Assembly: GCF_003315205.1 (NCBI RefSeq)
Contig: NZ_QNRR01000002.1
Coordinates: forward strand, 838,881 to 902,880
Length of the DNA: 64,000 nt
Direction: 5' to 3'
Origin: Roseimicrobium gellanilyticum
GTDB lineage: Bacteria > Verrucomicrobiota > Verrucomicrobiia > Verrucomicrobiales > Verrucomicrobiaceae
Each line of letters begins with the position of its first letter. The first letter of the stretch is position 1. The position numbers and the translations under genes were made by a program. A model generated the notes under the pieces. It did no database searches and was not told where the DNA came from. It saw only the letters and a program-made list of their open reading frames with translations. Of the stretch, positions 43,660 to 52,394 are shown piece after piece.

Positions 43660-44028
43660 CTAGCTCGACGGGATCGGTTTGAGGTCCATACCCACCATCA
43701 CACGCTCGAGATTCGAAAGGTCGCCAATGATGCGCTTGATTGGCTCCGGCAGCTTCCGCACCAGGGTGGGGATGGCGAGGATCTGATCATTCTGCGCAAG
43801 CTGCGGTTTCTTCACCAGATCGATGACCTCGATCTCATACCGGCCTGCGAGGTGCTCTTCGCAGAGGCGCTTCAGGTTGGCGAAGGCCGTGAGGGACTTC
43901 GGCGTTTGTCCGGCCACGTAGAGCCGGAGCTTCCAGCTATCGTGATCCTCAGAGGCTGCTGCCTTTGGCTTGACGGCCTTTTTTGCCGATTTCTTGGTGA
44001 TTTTCTTCCTGGCGGCGCCTGCGCTCAT
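43660..44028 (-). CDS. kaiB: KaiB-like protein, second copy
   Basis: 122 residues. A Lys/Ala-rich N-terminal tail ([19 protein letters not shown]) precedes the KaiB domain: [44 protein letters not shown], then [24 protein letters not shown]. It is clearly paralogous to the next gene but differs at many positions, so the two are old duplicates or belong to different KaiB groups. Start MSAGAARK; the frame extends upstream into kaiC but with no similarity. It lies 31 nt after kaiC. Confidence 0.88.
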   Translation of the reverse strand: MSAGAARKKITKKSAKKAVKPKAAASEDHDSWKLRLYVAGQTPKSLTAFANLKRLCEEHLAGRYEIEVIDLVKKPQLAQNDQILAIPTLVRKLPEPIKRIIGDLSNLERVMVGMDLKPIPSS

Positions 44029-44059
44029 GTGTGGGAGTCCTCTCGTATCGCTTCTCGTT

Positions 44060-45748
44060 CTATTTCCGGCTGCGTGCCATGGCATCTCGATCCTGTTCGA
44101 GCGTGTTCGCAGCGAGCTGGCTGGCATTGCGCATGCGCGCAAACTCCTCCTCCTCGGCCTTGAATCCGGCCTGCAGCGCCTCGATCTGGGCCAGCATGGC
44201 TTTGCGGCGGTGCTCCATGGCCATCTCCTTGCGGCGGAGTTCATCCTTGAGTACCAGCTTGGTGGCCTTTTCCCGGGCCTCCTGGCTGAGCCGGGCAGAT
44301 CCGGTGAGCACACCTTCAGCACCGAGATAGGGTACTACGAGCTTGATGCCCTTCGAGCTGATGAGGAACTCACGCACCTGGTTGGAGTGGTTCATGCCGC
44401 GCGACTTGAGCACGTACAGGGCGCGATTGCGTTCACCACCCAGTTCGATGTCGCGCAGCAGCAGCCAGGTGTCGACCATGGAGCTGAGCCCTTCGTCCGT
44501 GGACTCCTGCTGATTTCCCATGGAGCCGAGACTGATGAGGAAGCCGGTAATCTTCTCCTTCCTCAGGAAATCCACCAAGCGAATGAGCATGGAGGAGGAA
44601 TCCTCAAGCGTGCCAGCGGACTGCAGATTGGAAATGGGATCCACAATCACCACCGAAGGCTTGAACTCGGAAATGAGTTTATGCATGAGCACCAGATGCA
44701 TCTCCAGGCCATGCACCGTGGGGCGGGTCGAATGAAACTGCAGGAGTCCTTTCTTGGTCCACTGGTCGAGGCGAATGCCGATCGAGCGCATGTTCCGCTG
44801 AATCTGCGACGGAGATTCCTCGAAGGAAAAATAGAGGCAGCGCTCGCCGCGGCGACATGCGGCGTCCGCCAGATGCGCGGCCACGCTGGACTTCCCGGTG
44901 CCCGCGGTACCGCTGAGCAGGACGGTGCTGCCGCGGAAGTAGCCTTCGCCACCCAGCATCTCGTCCAACGCCGGGATGCCCGAGGATACGCGCTCGCTTG
45001 ACACGGTGTAGTCCATGCCCGTGGCGGTGATGGGCAGGACGGAAATGCCCTTCTCATCAATCAGGAAGGGGTATTCATTCGTACCGTGCGTTGAGCCTCG
45101 GTACTTCACCACGCGCAGGCGGCGCGTGGAGATTTGGCCATAGACCCGGTGATCCAGCAGGATTACGCAGTCGGACACATACTCCTCCAATCCCTGCCGG
45201 GTAAGCTGGCCCTCGCCACGCTCACCGGTGATGATGGTGGTCATACCGCGTTCCTTCAGCCAGCCAAAAAGACGGCGCAACTCGGAGCGGAGGATGGCTT
45301 GATTGGTGAGGCCGGAGAAAAGTGTCTCGATGGTATCCAACACCACGCGCTTCGCCTTGATTTGATCAATCGCGTAGCCAAGGCGGATGAAAAGTCCTTC
45401 GAGATCATACTCGCCGTTCTCCTCAATCTCGCTGCGTTCGATGTGGACGTAATCAATGATCAGCTTCTTTTTCGCGATGAGTTCATCCACGTTGAAGCCG
45501 AGCGAGGCGACGTTCTTTTTGATGTCTTCCACGCCTTCCTCGAAGGTCATGAGCACGCCGGGCTCGTTGTATTGGATGGCGCCGCGGATCAAAAACTCAA
45601 TGGCGAGAAGGGACTTGCCGCAACCGGCCGAGCCACACACCAGCGTTGGCCTGCCCTCAGGTACGCCTCCATTGGTGATCTCGTCGAGTCCGGTGATGCC
45701 GGTTGGCGCTTTCTTCAGCAGGGGAGGAGAGGAGGCTGTCTTAGCCAT
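44060..45748 (-). CDS. kaiC: KaiC-like dual RecA-domain ATPase
   Basis: 562 residues. CI domain: Walker A GSAGCGKS (39-46) and paired catalytic Glu FEEG (70-71). CII domain: Walker A GTAGTGKS (280-287) and FEES (310-311). At the place of the cyanobacterial Ser431/Thr432 autophosphorylation pair, this protein has Ser422-Ser423 followed by MVDT. A C-terminal coiled coil (about 485-555) replaces the cyanobacterial KaiA-binding tail. Operon: kaiC, kaiB, kaiB, hybrid histidine kinase. No kaiA is visible. Start MAKTASS; an upstream in-frame ATG adds 22 residues that look non-conserved. Confidence 0.92.
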   Translation of the reverse strand: MAKTASSPPLLKKAPTGITGLDEITNGGVPEGRPTLVCGSAGCGKSLLAIEFLIRGAIQYNEPGVLMTFEEGVEDIKKNVASLGFNVDELIAKKKLIIDYVHIERSEIEENGEYDLEGLFIRLGYAIDQIKAKRVVLDTIETLFSGLTNQAILRSELRRLFGWLKERGMTTIITGERGEGQLTRQGLEEYVSDCVILLDHRVYGQISTRRLRVVKYRGSTHGTNEYPFLIDEKGISVLPITATGMDYTVSSERVSSGIPALDEMLGGEGYFRGSTVLLSGTAGTGKSSVAAHLADAACRRGERCLYFSFEESPSQIQRNMRSIGIRLDQWTKKGLLQFHSTRPTVHGLEMHLVLMHKLISEFKPSVVIVDPISNLQSAGTLEDSSSMLIRLVDFLRKEKITGFLISLGSMGNQQESTDEGLSSMVDTWLLLRDIELGGERNRALYVLKSRGMNHSNQVREFLISSKGIKLVVPYLGAEGVLTGSARLSQEAREKATKLVLKDELRRKEMAMEHRRKAMLAQIEALQAGFKAEEEEFARMRNASQLAANTLEQDRDAMARSRK

Positions 45749-45972
45749 GTGTGTCGCGGTTGTTGCGGGAGAGGATAGCCGTTGCAGGATTTCCAATATG
45801 CGGATGAGAGTCAAGGCGAAACGCCGGAACGGACTCCGAGATGATGAAAATCTGTTGGAGTAAATTCCACGAACGAAGGTTTATCGCCATACATGTTTAT
45901 GCACCAAATTCCCAATGACGCGCGGGAGCTTCTACAGCCATACTGGTGAGTGTCCGCGAACCAGTCGCTGCC

Positions 45973-46170
45973 ATGAAAACAAAACTCCTTTCCCTTGGCG
46001 CTGCCCTCTCCGCCCTTCTGAGCCTTGCAAGCTGCACGACCGTGGAAGTGCCACCACCTACGGTGGTGACGACGACCACTACTACTCAGGAAACTGTGAG
46101 GTCCATCCAAACGCATACTCCCGGGATGGGCGCGAGCACCACCACGACGCGAACCTATCGCACCTACTAA
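45973..46170 (+). CDS. Small Thr-rich lipoprotein, 65 aa
   Basis: Signal MKTKLLSLGAALSALLSLASC ends in a good lipobox (SLASC, Cys21). The mature 44 residues are Thr/Val/Pro-rich (TTVEVPPPTVV, then runs of Thr, and TTTTRTYRTY at the end) and without predicted globular fold. An earlier in-frame start is less likely because it spoils the signal peptide. A hairpin with a T run follows about 40 nt downstream. Divergent from the kai operon across 224 nt. Confidence 0.6.
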   Translation: MKTKLLSLGAALSALLSLASCTTVEVPPPTVVTTTTTTQETVRSIQTHTPGMGASTTTTRTYRTY

Positions 46171-46208
46171 CTCCTGCGGTTGCCTTGCATTGCAAATTTG
46201 TAATCCCA

Positions 46209-46242
46209 CCCGTCGCTGGCGAAATGCTGGCGACGGGATTTT
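46209..46242 (+). terminator. Rho-independent terminator after the small lipoprotein gene
   Basis: An 8-bp GC-rich stem CCCGTCGC/GCGACGGG with a 13-nt loop is followed by ATTTT on the plus strand. It begins 39 nt after the stop codon of the 65-residue lipoprotein. Confidence 0.7.
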
Positions 46243-46269
46243 GCATTCGCCCCTTTCGCCCCTGTGACG

Positions 46270-46611
46270 TCAGTCCTTCGTGCCTGGAGGATATGCAGGC
46301 ACAGCGTAGACATTGAAGGTCACTGCCTCTCCTTGGCCATGATTGCGGAACTGGTGTTTCACACCGGCAGGGATCACGACAAACTGCCCGGTGCACACTG
46401 TGACCTCATTCTCACCAATGGTTCCAGTGACACAACCATCCAGAACCAGGAGCACCTGGTCGCTTTCCGGATGATCCTCTGACTCGCCTGTCACCTGCCC
46501 TTCAGCAAGGCGCATCATCGCCACCTGGCTCCGCTCCGTGGTGGTGAGCACTTCAAACCAGGACTCCTTCTTCGCGATGTCGTGCGCCAACGGATTGCTC
46601 ATGGAAGGCAT
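46270..46611 (-). CDS. Cupin-domain protein
   Basis: 113 residues. The beta-barrel reads VAMMRLAEGQVTGESEDHPESDQVLLVLDGCVTG and VCTGQFVVIPAGVKHQFRNHG, giving cupin motif 2 with one clear His; motif 1 has SEDHPESDQ, with fewer metal ligands than in the other two cupins of this window. Start MPSMSNP is chosen for spacing; the longer frame overlaps the next gene. Probably a small ligand-binding cupin of unknown substrate. Confidence 0.7.
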   Translation of the reverse strand: MPSMSNPLAHDIAKKESWFEVLTTTERSQVAMMRLAEGQVTGESEDHPESDQVLLVLDGCVTGTIGENEVTVCTGQFVVIPAGVKHQFRNHGQGEAVTFNVYAVPAYPPGTKD

Positions 46612-46637
46612 GACCTGTGGCTGGGAAAGGAGTGAAA

Positions 46638-46835
46638 TCAAGGACGCCGCTCTGTGGGCGCCGGGTTGCTCTGAATCTGCTTTTGCGCATCCCGCATCCC
46701 TCCTGACCACAAAAGAATCCAGGCACCTGCGGCAGCCAGGACCACGAGGAAGATGAGAATCACGATGCTGAAGGCGCAGCCGCGGTCCTTCTTCAGAGGC
46801 TCAGGCTCGGGCGGGAATTGCGGTTCAACTTTCAT
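46638..46835 (-). CDS. Small single-span membrane protein, 65 aa
   Basis: A Pro/Glu-rich, Lys-containing N terminus (about 20 residues) is followed by one membrane segment, AFSIVILIFLVVLAAAGAWILLW, and a short polar tail ending TERRP. The topology suggests a type II or tail-anchored peptide. It lies 26 nt upstream of the cupin gene on the same strand and may be co-transcribed. Not a known family. Confidence 0.5.
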   Translation of the reverse strand: MKVEPQFPPEPEPLKKDRGCAFSIVILIFLVVLAAAGAWILLWSGGMRDAQKQIQSNPAPTERRP

Positions 46836-46916
46836 ATCACGTGAGGAAACGATTCCCTACTGAATCGCTCAATCCTCATGCGGCGTCCGTACTCCCGCCA
46901 GAGAAGGTGCGCCCGT

Positions 46917-48683
46917 TCACGTGGGCAGTGACGGAGGCTGCGGTCTGCGCAGGGTAACCTCGCCATCGAGAGGTGCTGATTCGGCTGGCACATCGTCAGA
47001 CGAATGGGAAGAGGGGAGGGGCGGCGGGGGCGAGGATGAAGTGACGGGGGCCGTGATCACGGCCAGGATCTTTCTCCGGCTGTCAATGAATGCCTCCAAG
47101 TCCTGGGGCTTGATACGCTGGTCGAGGCGATACACGAACAGACGGCCACTCACGGCCTCCACGGTCCACCCACGATCACGGTCGAAATGACTGAGCAGGG
47201 GCTCGGTGAAGAAACGACGGATGGCGAGCTCATTCATCCCACGCAGCAGATACTTGCTGCTGAACTCCGGATGGGAGGGGAAGTCGATATCCTTGCCGCC
47301 GAAGAGGCTGCCCAGTTTGTCTCCCAAGTGCTCGGGACGAAGCTGGAAATGCGGCAGCATGCGCGTGCGCTCATCCTGGAAACAGCAGACCGTTTGCACA
47401 TGGGTGCGCGCACTTTTGCCACTGCCTTCCGTGAACTGGATGTCGAAGATGCGCGGCTGGCCGGGACCAGGGGGCAGGTAAATGAAGTTCGACAGCTTGC
47501 GATTGCGACCGCGCATGCTCAACTCGGAACTGCTGATGAGTTGGTCATCTGCGGGCGTGGAGTTCTGGCGCAAGGTCCAGCCCATGGAGTCCACCGTGTT
47601 TTTCAGTGCGCCGGTGCGTTTCCGCTCAAGATACAGAATCACGACCACGATCGCGGCAATGAACAAGAAAGCGCCTGTGATGAGAGCAACGGTGATGGCA
47701 ATGTTCAGCCATGATTTGTCAGAACCGACCTTCCTCGTCGTGACCGGTTGAGAAGCGGTAGGAGACGGAGGATTCGCAGGAACGACCGGCGTCGCAGGAG
47801 GCGTTGCCTGGGAGGGCGGCGTGGGCGCGGGGGGCTCAGGAGCCTTCGCTGGCTGTGGCGGAGATGGCGCTGGAGGTGCTGTTTCTTGCGAGGGTGCTGG
47901 TGCGGGCGCCGCCGTGGGAGCACCATACAGCTTCCTCACCTGGTCAAAGAGCGGGCTCTTCACGCCAGCCTCTTCAAGCTCCTTGAAGTCATCCAGCACC
48001 GCCTGGCCAAAGGTGCGCTTGTCTGCGTCCGCGTCCCCGAGGGAGGAGTTCTGCTCAGCCTTGTAGATGGCCATGGCCTCCTGCACCTCACCCGTGAGGA
48101 GCATGCCATGAGCGAGGTTTGTCTTGATCCAAAGCTGCGTGGGATCCAGACGCAGCCCGCGCCTGGCACTATTCTCCGCCTCGGCAGGACGATTGGCCAG
48201 CAACTGCTGGTACGAAAGGCGTCCGTAGATGACGGCGGTGCGCTCGCGCAGCTCCAGTGTGTTCTTGGCAGCCAGCAGCGCATCATATTCCGGCGCGGCC
48301 TTTTCAATCATGGCCAGCGCTCGGGCATTGTCATGCATGAGCATGTACACCGTGGCGATGCGATCCTTGTAGTAGGCGCTGAGCTCCCTGTAGAGCGGCC
48401 CGTACTCCACGTGATCCACATAGGTGGGCTTCAGCGTGTCCGCATCTTTCAAAGCGAGCGCGAGAAAGGCGAGCGCGGGCTTGTAGTTCTCCTTCTTCAG
48501 CTCAGCCTCCGCACTTTGCTCGTGCTGCAGCATCCGGTTGTGCACCACATCCGGATCTTCAATCTTCTGCGCAAGCAGGCCGCTGCCGCACATGGCCAGC
48601 AGCGCCATCAGGATCATCCACACCGCGCGGAGACGGGTGGCGCCACCTGGCGCTGCCGAAAGAAGACGCACGCGTTCATCCAT
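46917..48683 (-). CDS. Exported TPR protein with a membrane segment and C-terminal domain of unknown function
   Basis: 588 residues. A hydrophobic N-terminal segment (about 19-38) acts as signal or anchor. Residues about 45-265 form TPR-like helical repeats (YKPALAFLALALKDA, EYDALLAAKNTLELRERTAVIYGRL, AEAENSARRGLRLDPTQLW). A Pro/Ala linker of about 65 residues follows, then a second membrane segment (about 325-347) and a soluble C-terminal domain with LPHFQLRPEHLGDKLGSLFGG, LFVYRLDQRI. A scaffolding role at the envelope is likely. Start MDERVRLL is 53 nt after the pyrG stop; a longer frame runs into pyrG and is discarded. Confidence 0.75.
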   Translation of the reverse strand: MDERVRLLSAAPGGATRLRAVWMILMALLAMCGSGLLAQKIEDPDVVHNRMLQHEQSAEAELKKENYKPALAFLALALKDADTLKPTYVDHVEYGPLYRELSAYYKDRIATVYMLMHDNARALAMIEKAAPEYDALLAAKNTLELRERTAVIYGRLSYQQLLANRPAEAENSARRGLRLDPTQLWIKTNLAHGMLLTGEVQEAMAIYKAEQNSSLGDADADKRTFGQAVLDDFKELEEAGVKSPLFDQVRKLYGAPTAAPAPAPSQETAPPAPSPPQPAKAPEPPAPTPPSQATPPATPVVPANPPSPTASQPVTTRKVGSDKSWLNIAITVALITGAFLFIAAIVVVILYLERKRTGALKNTVDSMGWTLRQNSTPADDQLISSSELSMRGRNRKLSNFIYLPPGPGQPRIFDIQFTEGSGKSARTHVQTVCCFQDERTRMLPHFQLRPEHLGDKLGSLFGGKDIDFPSHPEFSSKYLLRGMNELAIRRFFTEPLLSHFDRDRGWTVEAVSGRLFVYRLDQRIKPQDLEAFIDSRRKILAVITAPVTSSSPPPPLPSSHSSDDVPAESAPLDGEVTLRRPQPPSLPT

Positions 48684-48736
48684 GGCGCCAGTGTAGCAGG
48701 GTGGATGCCGGTGTGCGTCTTCCAGAGTGAAGTTTT

Positions 48737-50344
48737 TCAATGCGCGCCCTGCGTCCTCAGCGCGGCTCCCACGAATCCGTAGAAGATGGGATGCGGGTGA
48801 TTCGGCCGGGAGAGCAGCTCCGGGTGGAACTGGCACGCAACAAAGAAGGGATGACTCTTCAGCTCGATAATCTCCGCGAGCGCTCCGTCTGGCGACGTGC
48901 CGCTGATGAGGAAGTCATGGGCCTCCATGCGTTCCTTGAAGTCCGAGTTGAACTCGTAGCGATGTCGGTGGCGCTCCGTGATGGTGGCGCTGTGGTAGAG
49001 ATCGTACGCCTTCGTACCCGGCAGCAGGTCGGTGACCCACGCACCAAGACGCATGGAGCCGCCCTTCTGCGTGACCTTTTGCTGCTCTTCCAGCAGGCTC
49101 ACCACGGGATATGGGGTGACCTTGTCAAACTCGGTGCTGTTTGCCTCTTTCCAGCCGCACACATTGCGCGCGTACTCGATGACGGCAATCTGCATGCCCA
49201 GACAGATGCCGAAGTACGGAATCTTGTTTTCCCGGGCGTACCGGCACGCAGCAATCTTGCCCTCCGTGCCACGGTCGCCGAAGCCCCCGGGAACGAGGAT
49301 GCCCTGCACCCCGGTGAGGTAGAGTTCCGCTCCAGCCTTCTCGATATTCTCCGCATCAATCTTCACCACTTCCACCTTCGTGTCGTGGGCTGCGCCGGCA
49401 TGCACGAGGGATTCATAGATGCTCTTGTACGCGTCATTGAGCTCAATGTACTTGCCCACTACCGCGATGCGCACGTGGTGGGAAGGATTGATGATGCGCT
49501 GCACGAACTGTTTCCAACGCGTGAGCTCCGGCGGACGGGTATCAATTTTCAGCAGGCGGCACACGAGGTCATCCAGCTTCTCTTCGTGCAGCTTCAGCGG
49601 CACTTCGTAGATGGAGTGCTTCGTGTCGCGGGCCTCGATGACGGCCTCGGGCGCCACGTTACAGAAGAGGGAAATCTTGTCCTTCAGGTCCTGGTCGATC
49701 GGCATCTCTGTACGACAAAGCACCACGCCGGGGCTGATCCCGATTTCGCGGAGCTTCGCGATGCTCTGCTGCGTGGGCTTCGTCTTCAGCTCACCCGCCG
49801 CGCGCATGTAGATGATGAGCGTGGTGTGGATGAAGAGGCAGTTGTCCTGGCCGACCTCCTGGCCGAACTGACGAATGGCTTCGAGGAAGGGCAGGCCCTC
49901 GATGTCCCCCACAGTGCCGCCGATTTCCGTGATGATCACGTCTGCGGTCATCTCGCGAGCCACCTTGCGGATGCGCTCCTTGATCTCATTCGTCACGTGC
50001 GGAATCACCTGCACCGTGCTGCCGAGGTAGCCGCCGCTGCGCTCGCGGGCGAGTACGTTCGTGTACACCTGGCCGCTGGTCAGGTTGTTCAGCTTGGAAA
50101 GGTTGGTCCCCGTGAAGCGCTCGTAGTGACCCAGGTCCAGGTCCGTCTCCGCGCCGTCGTCGAGCACGTACACCTCCCCGTGCTCATAGGGGTTCATGGT
50201 GCCGGGGTCGACGTTGAGGTACGGGTCGAACTTCTGAAGGATGACTTTGAGGCCACGGTGCTCCAGCAGGGTGCCGAGCGAGGCTGCTGCCAGTCCCTTA
50301 CCAAGGGAGCTGACCACGCCGCCAGTGACGAAGATGTATTTCAT
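48737..50344 (-). CDS. pyrG: CTP synthase
   Basis: 535 residues, normal length. N-terminal amidoligase: [27 protein letters not shown] with the P-loop, and [22 protein letters not shown]-terminal glutamine amidotransferase: [27 protein letters not shown] with the catalytic Cys, and [13 protein letters not shown] with the catalytic His and Glu in FHPE. It makes CTP from UTP, ATP and glutamine. CTP feeds CdsA and CMP-Kdo synthesis. kdsB lies 48 nt upstream on the same strand, so the two form an operon. Confidence 0.97.
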   Translation of the reverse strand: MKYIFVTGGVVSSLGKGLAAASLGTLLEHRGLKVILQKFDPYLNVDPGTMNPYEHGEVYVLDDGAETDLDLGHYERFTGTNLSKLNNLTSGQVYTNVLARERSGGYLGSTVQVIPHVTNEIKERIRKVAREMTADVIITEIGGTVGDIEGLPFLEAIRQFGQEVGQDNCLFIHTTLIIYMRAAGELKTKPTQQSIAKLREIGISPGVVLCRTEMPIDQDLKDKISLFCNVAPEAVIEARDTKHSIYEVPLKLHEEKLDDLVCRLLKIDTRPPELTRWKQFVQRIINPSHHVRIAVVGKYIELNDAYKSIYESLVHAGAAHDTKVEVVKIDAENIEKAGAELYLTGVQGILVPGGFGDRGTEGKIAACRYARENKIPYFGICLGMQIAVIEYARNVCGWKEANSTEFDKVTPYPVVSLLEEQQKVTQKGGSMRLGAWVTDLLPGTKAYDLYHSATITERHRHRYEFNSDFKERMEAHDFLISGTSPDGALAEIIELKSHPFFVACQFHPELLSRPNHPHPIFYGFVGAALRTQGAH

Positions 50345-50392
50345 TGATGCAGGTGAGGTGTGAGGAGGTGAGCGTCAGGTGTCGGTGATATA

Positions 50393-51166
50393 TCAATTGG
50401 AAATCAAAACCTTTTCAATCGCGTCGGCCTGTTCCGGCGTGTCGACTCCGGGGGAGAGGTCCTTGGTGGGCACCACACGAATGCGGGCGCCGTTTTCCAA
50501 GGCACGGAGCTGTTCCAGAGATTCGGTCCTCTCCAGGGGAGAGGGAGGCCACTTGACGAACTGAAAGAGGAAATCCCGCTGGAATCCATAGATTCCCAAA
50601 TGGCGGTACGTGGTGATGCCTGTTCCCGGATTCCGGGGGAAGGGAATGAGCGAGCGGGAGAAGTACAGCGCGTCCTTTTTGGAATCCAGGACCACCTTCA
50701 CCACGTTGGCGTCGTTCAGATGCGCTTCGTCCTCAATGGGCGCCGCAGCGGTAATCATGGGAACATCCGGCTCGCGGATGAGCGTGAGGGCCAGCTCATC
50801 GATGAGGGCAGGGGAAATGAGCGGCTCATCTCCCTGCACATTGATGATGACAGAGTGCTTTGGGAAAGACTTCGCCGCCTCCGCCACCCGGTCCGTACCG
50901 CTGGGGTGATTCGGGTCGGTGAGCACCGGCACCGCATTGATCCGCCGGGCCGCGTAGGCGATGCGCTCGTCGTCCGTGGCAATGACCACCTGGTCGACAT
51001 GCTGGCACTGCAGGCAACGCTCCCAGACGTGCTGGACGAGCGGTTTTCCGGCGATGAGGTGGAGCGGCTTTCCGGGAAATCGAGTAGATCCCCAGCGCGC
51101 AGGAATGACAACGAGGACTTGCGAACGTGATGAGGACAAAGTGTGCGGGCGCGGTTTAACTTCCAT
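50393..51166 (-). CDS. kdsB: 3-deoxy-manno-octulosonate cytidylyltransferase
   Basis: 257 residues. Family motifs: VVIPARWGSTRFPGKPL (nucleotide binding), VVIATDDERIAYAA, PNHPSGTDRVAEAA, INVQGDEPLI and HLGIYGFQRDFL. It activates Kdo as CMP-Kdo for WaaA. Start MEVKPRP is preferred to one 13 codons upstream, because the family begins shortly before VVIPAR. With pyrG directly downstream, CTP supply and use are encoded together. Confidence 0.95.
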   Translation of the reverse strand: MEVKPRPHTLSSSRSQVLVVIPARWGSTRFPGKPLHLIAGKPLVQHVWERCLQCQHVDQVVIATDDERIAYAARRINAVPVLTDPNHPSGTDRVAEAAKSFPKHSVIINVQGDEPLISPALIDELALTLIREPDVPMITAAAPIEDEAHLNDANVVKVVLDSKKDALYFSRSLIPFPRNPGTGITTYRHLGIYGFQRDFLFQFVKWPPSPLERTESLEQLRALENGARIRVVPTKDLSPGVDTPEQADAIEKVLISN

Positions 51167-51488
51167 GCCTCGAAAGAGGGGGGCATGCAAACGGATTTGT
51201 GACATTCTGCGCGATGTTTCGCGGGAGTGTAGAAGGTAGGACAGCCTGCACAGAAGCTTGCATGCGAAACGGCCGGGCGCCAGCGCAGCCCTACCTGCTG
51301 CAATTCGTTAGAACTGTGGATTCTGTACATCGTATTCACGTCTCTGTTCAAGTGTGCAGATGGGCATGTGCGTTCCCGTGGGAGCTGAATAGGATGCCAC
51401 GTCCTTGAGTTGAGTTGTGGTCGGGCCCGCAGTATGGTTCAGGATACTGGAATGGAGGTCCGCCATTCGCTCGGAGAAGGGAAAGGCC
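51167..51488. other. Gene-free stretch between kdsB and a small membrane-protein gene
   Basis: No convincing coding sequence. It must hold the divergent promoters for the kdsB-pyrG operon (minus) and the following membrane protein gene (plus). A purine-rich stretch (GGAGAAGGGAAAGG) just before 51489 is a good ribosome-binding site for the plus-strand gene. No repeat or RNA gene was recognised. Confidence 0.4.
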
Positions 51489-51914
51489 ATGCATGATTTG
51501 TACCCTCAAAAGCAGCCGCCAACGGTGTCAGCGGTCACATGGGCATTCGTCATTGGGAGTTTCCTGCCTCCCCTTGCTTTCTGCTGGTATGCGGGCGCAA
51601 TGGCGCCGGAGAAGGCGCTTGAGGAATGGTGGCGCATCGTGGTCCCTCTTGTAGTAGCCGCAGTGATCGGCGTGGCATTGGGCTGCTGGGTCTCCAGCGA
51701 TCTGCCACTTGGATGCGCCATCCTGCTGTCTCCACTGATTCCAACCACCTTGTGGTTCACGTTCGGAGTTCTCATGGCGGCCTGGAGCCGGGACGAATTC
51801 TTTTCACGGCCATACGTATGGATGTGGGTGTGGCCACTCATTGCGTTTCTTCTATCCACTCCCACTGCCGGAGTGTTTATCCTGACCCGTTGGCTGGTGA
51901 AGGGGAGGGTGTGA
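51489..51914 (+). CDS. Small membrane protein of unknown function
   Basis: 141 residues with four hydrophobic segments: about 16-38 (TVSAVTWAFVIGSFLPPLAFCWY), 48-69 (VVPLVVAAVIGVALGCWV), 75-95 and 107-130. The N terminus is short and polar. Start MHDLYPQK is placed after a strong purine-rich ribosome-binding site. It reads like a DUF-type four-helix membrane protein. The gene for a 133-residue soluble protein starts 60 nt downstream on the same strand. Confidence 0.6.
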   Translation: MHDLYPQKQPPTVSAVTWAFVIGSFLPPLAFCWYAGAMAPEKALEEWWRIVVPLVVAAVIGVALGCWVSSDLPLGCAILLSPLIPTTLWFTFGVLMAAWSRDEFFSRPYVWMWVWPLIAFLLSTPTAGVFILTRWLVKGRV

Positions 51915-51974
51915 TGGTGAACTCTTGAGGCTTTGAGCGCACCTCGAACAACGACTGTCCCCGATTCGTGACCC

Positions 51975-52376
51975 ATGCCCCTTGAGACCCGCTACATCAC
52001 CGTCGACCTCGTCGTAAAAGGAAACGGGGAAACCGACCTCCTCGTCGCCGCGCTGGAGGCCAGGGGCTATGTGGCGCAGAAGCACGACTGGGACGATGAA
52101 CACAAATGGTTTCTAAACATCAGTTGCCCACACGATGTCGACGCTCCCGAAACCTGCATCCTGAGGTGCTGCGAAGACATCGAATCCACGCCCGAAGGAG
52201 CGAAGGCTGAGTGGAATGGAGCCAACTACAGGGAATTCTTCATAGGATATGAAACGGGGAAGCATCCCTTCTGCTCCGAAAACCACCTCAAGCCGGAGAC
52301 CGTGGCAAGAGCAGCAGGGCTGCGAGCGGGAATCGGCATTGCGCTCTATCCTCGGCGCGATGAGCCAGAACCGTGA
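51975..52376 (+). CDS. Soluble protein of unknown function, 133 aa
   Basis: No signal peptide. The N terminus RYITVDLVVKGNGETDLLVAALEARGYV and later WFLNISCPHDVDAPETCILRCCEDIE and GANYREFFIGYETGK suggest an alpha/beta fold of about 110 residues, with no catalytic motif I can name. Three cysteines cluster in the middle. It stands 60 nt after a membrane protein gene on the same strand and ends 18 nt before the convergent phosphatase gene. Confidence 0.6.
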   Translation: MPLETRYITVDLVVKGNGETDLLVAALEARGYVAQKHDWDDEHKWFLNISCPHDVDAPETCILRCCEDIESTPEGAKAEWNGANYREFFIGYETGKHPFCSENHLKPETVARAAGLRAGIGIALYPRRDEPEP

Positions 52377-52394
52377 TTTGAAGCTGGCAGCGAC

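Noticed and set aside
48740-50347. 535-residue open frame on the plus strand opposite pyrG
   Set aside because: It is exactly antisense to the strongly conserved CTP synthase, His/Arg/Val-rich, and has no domain.
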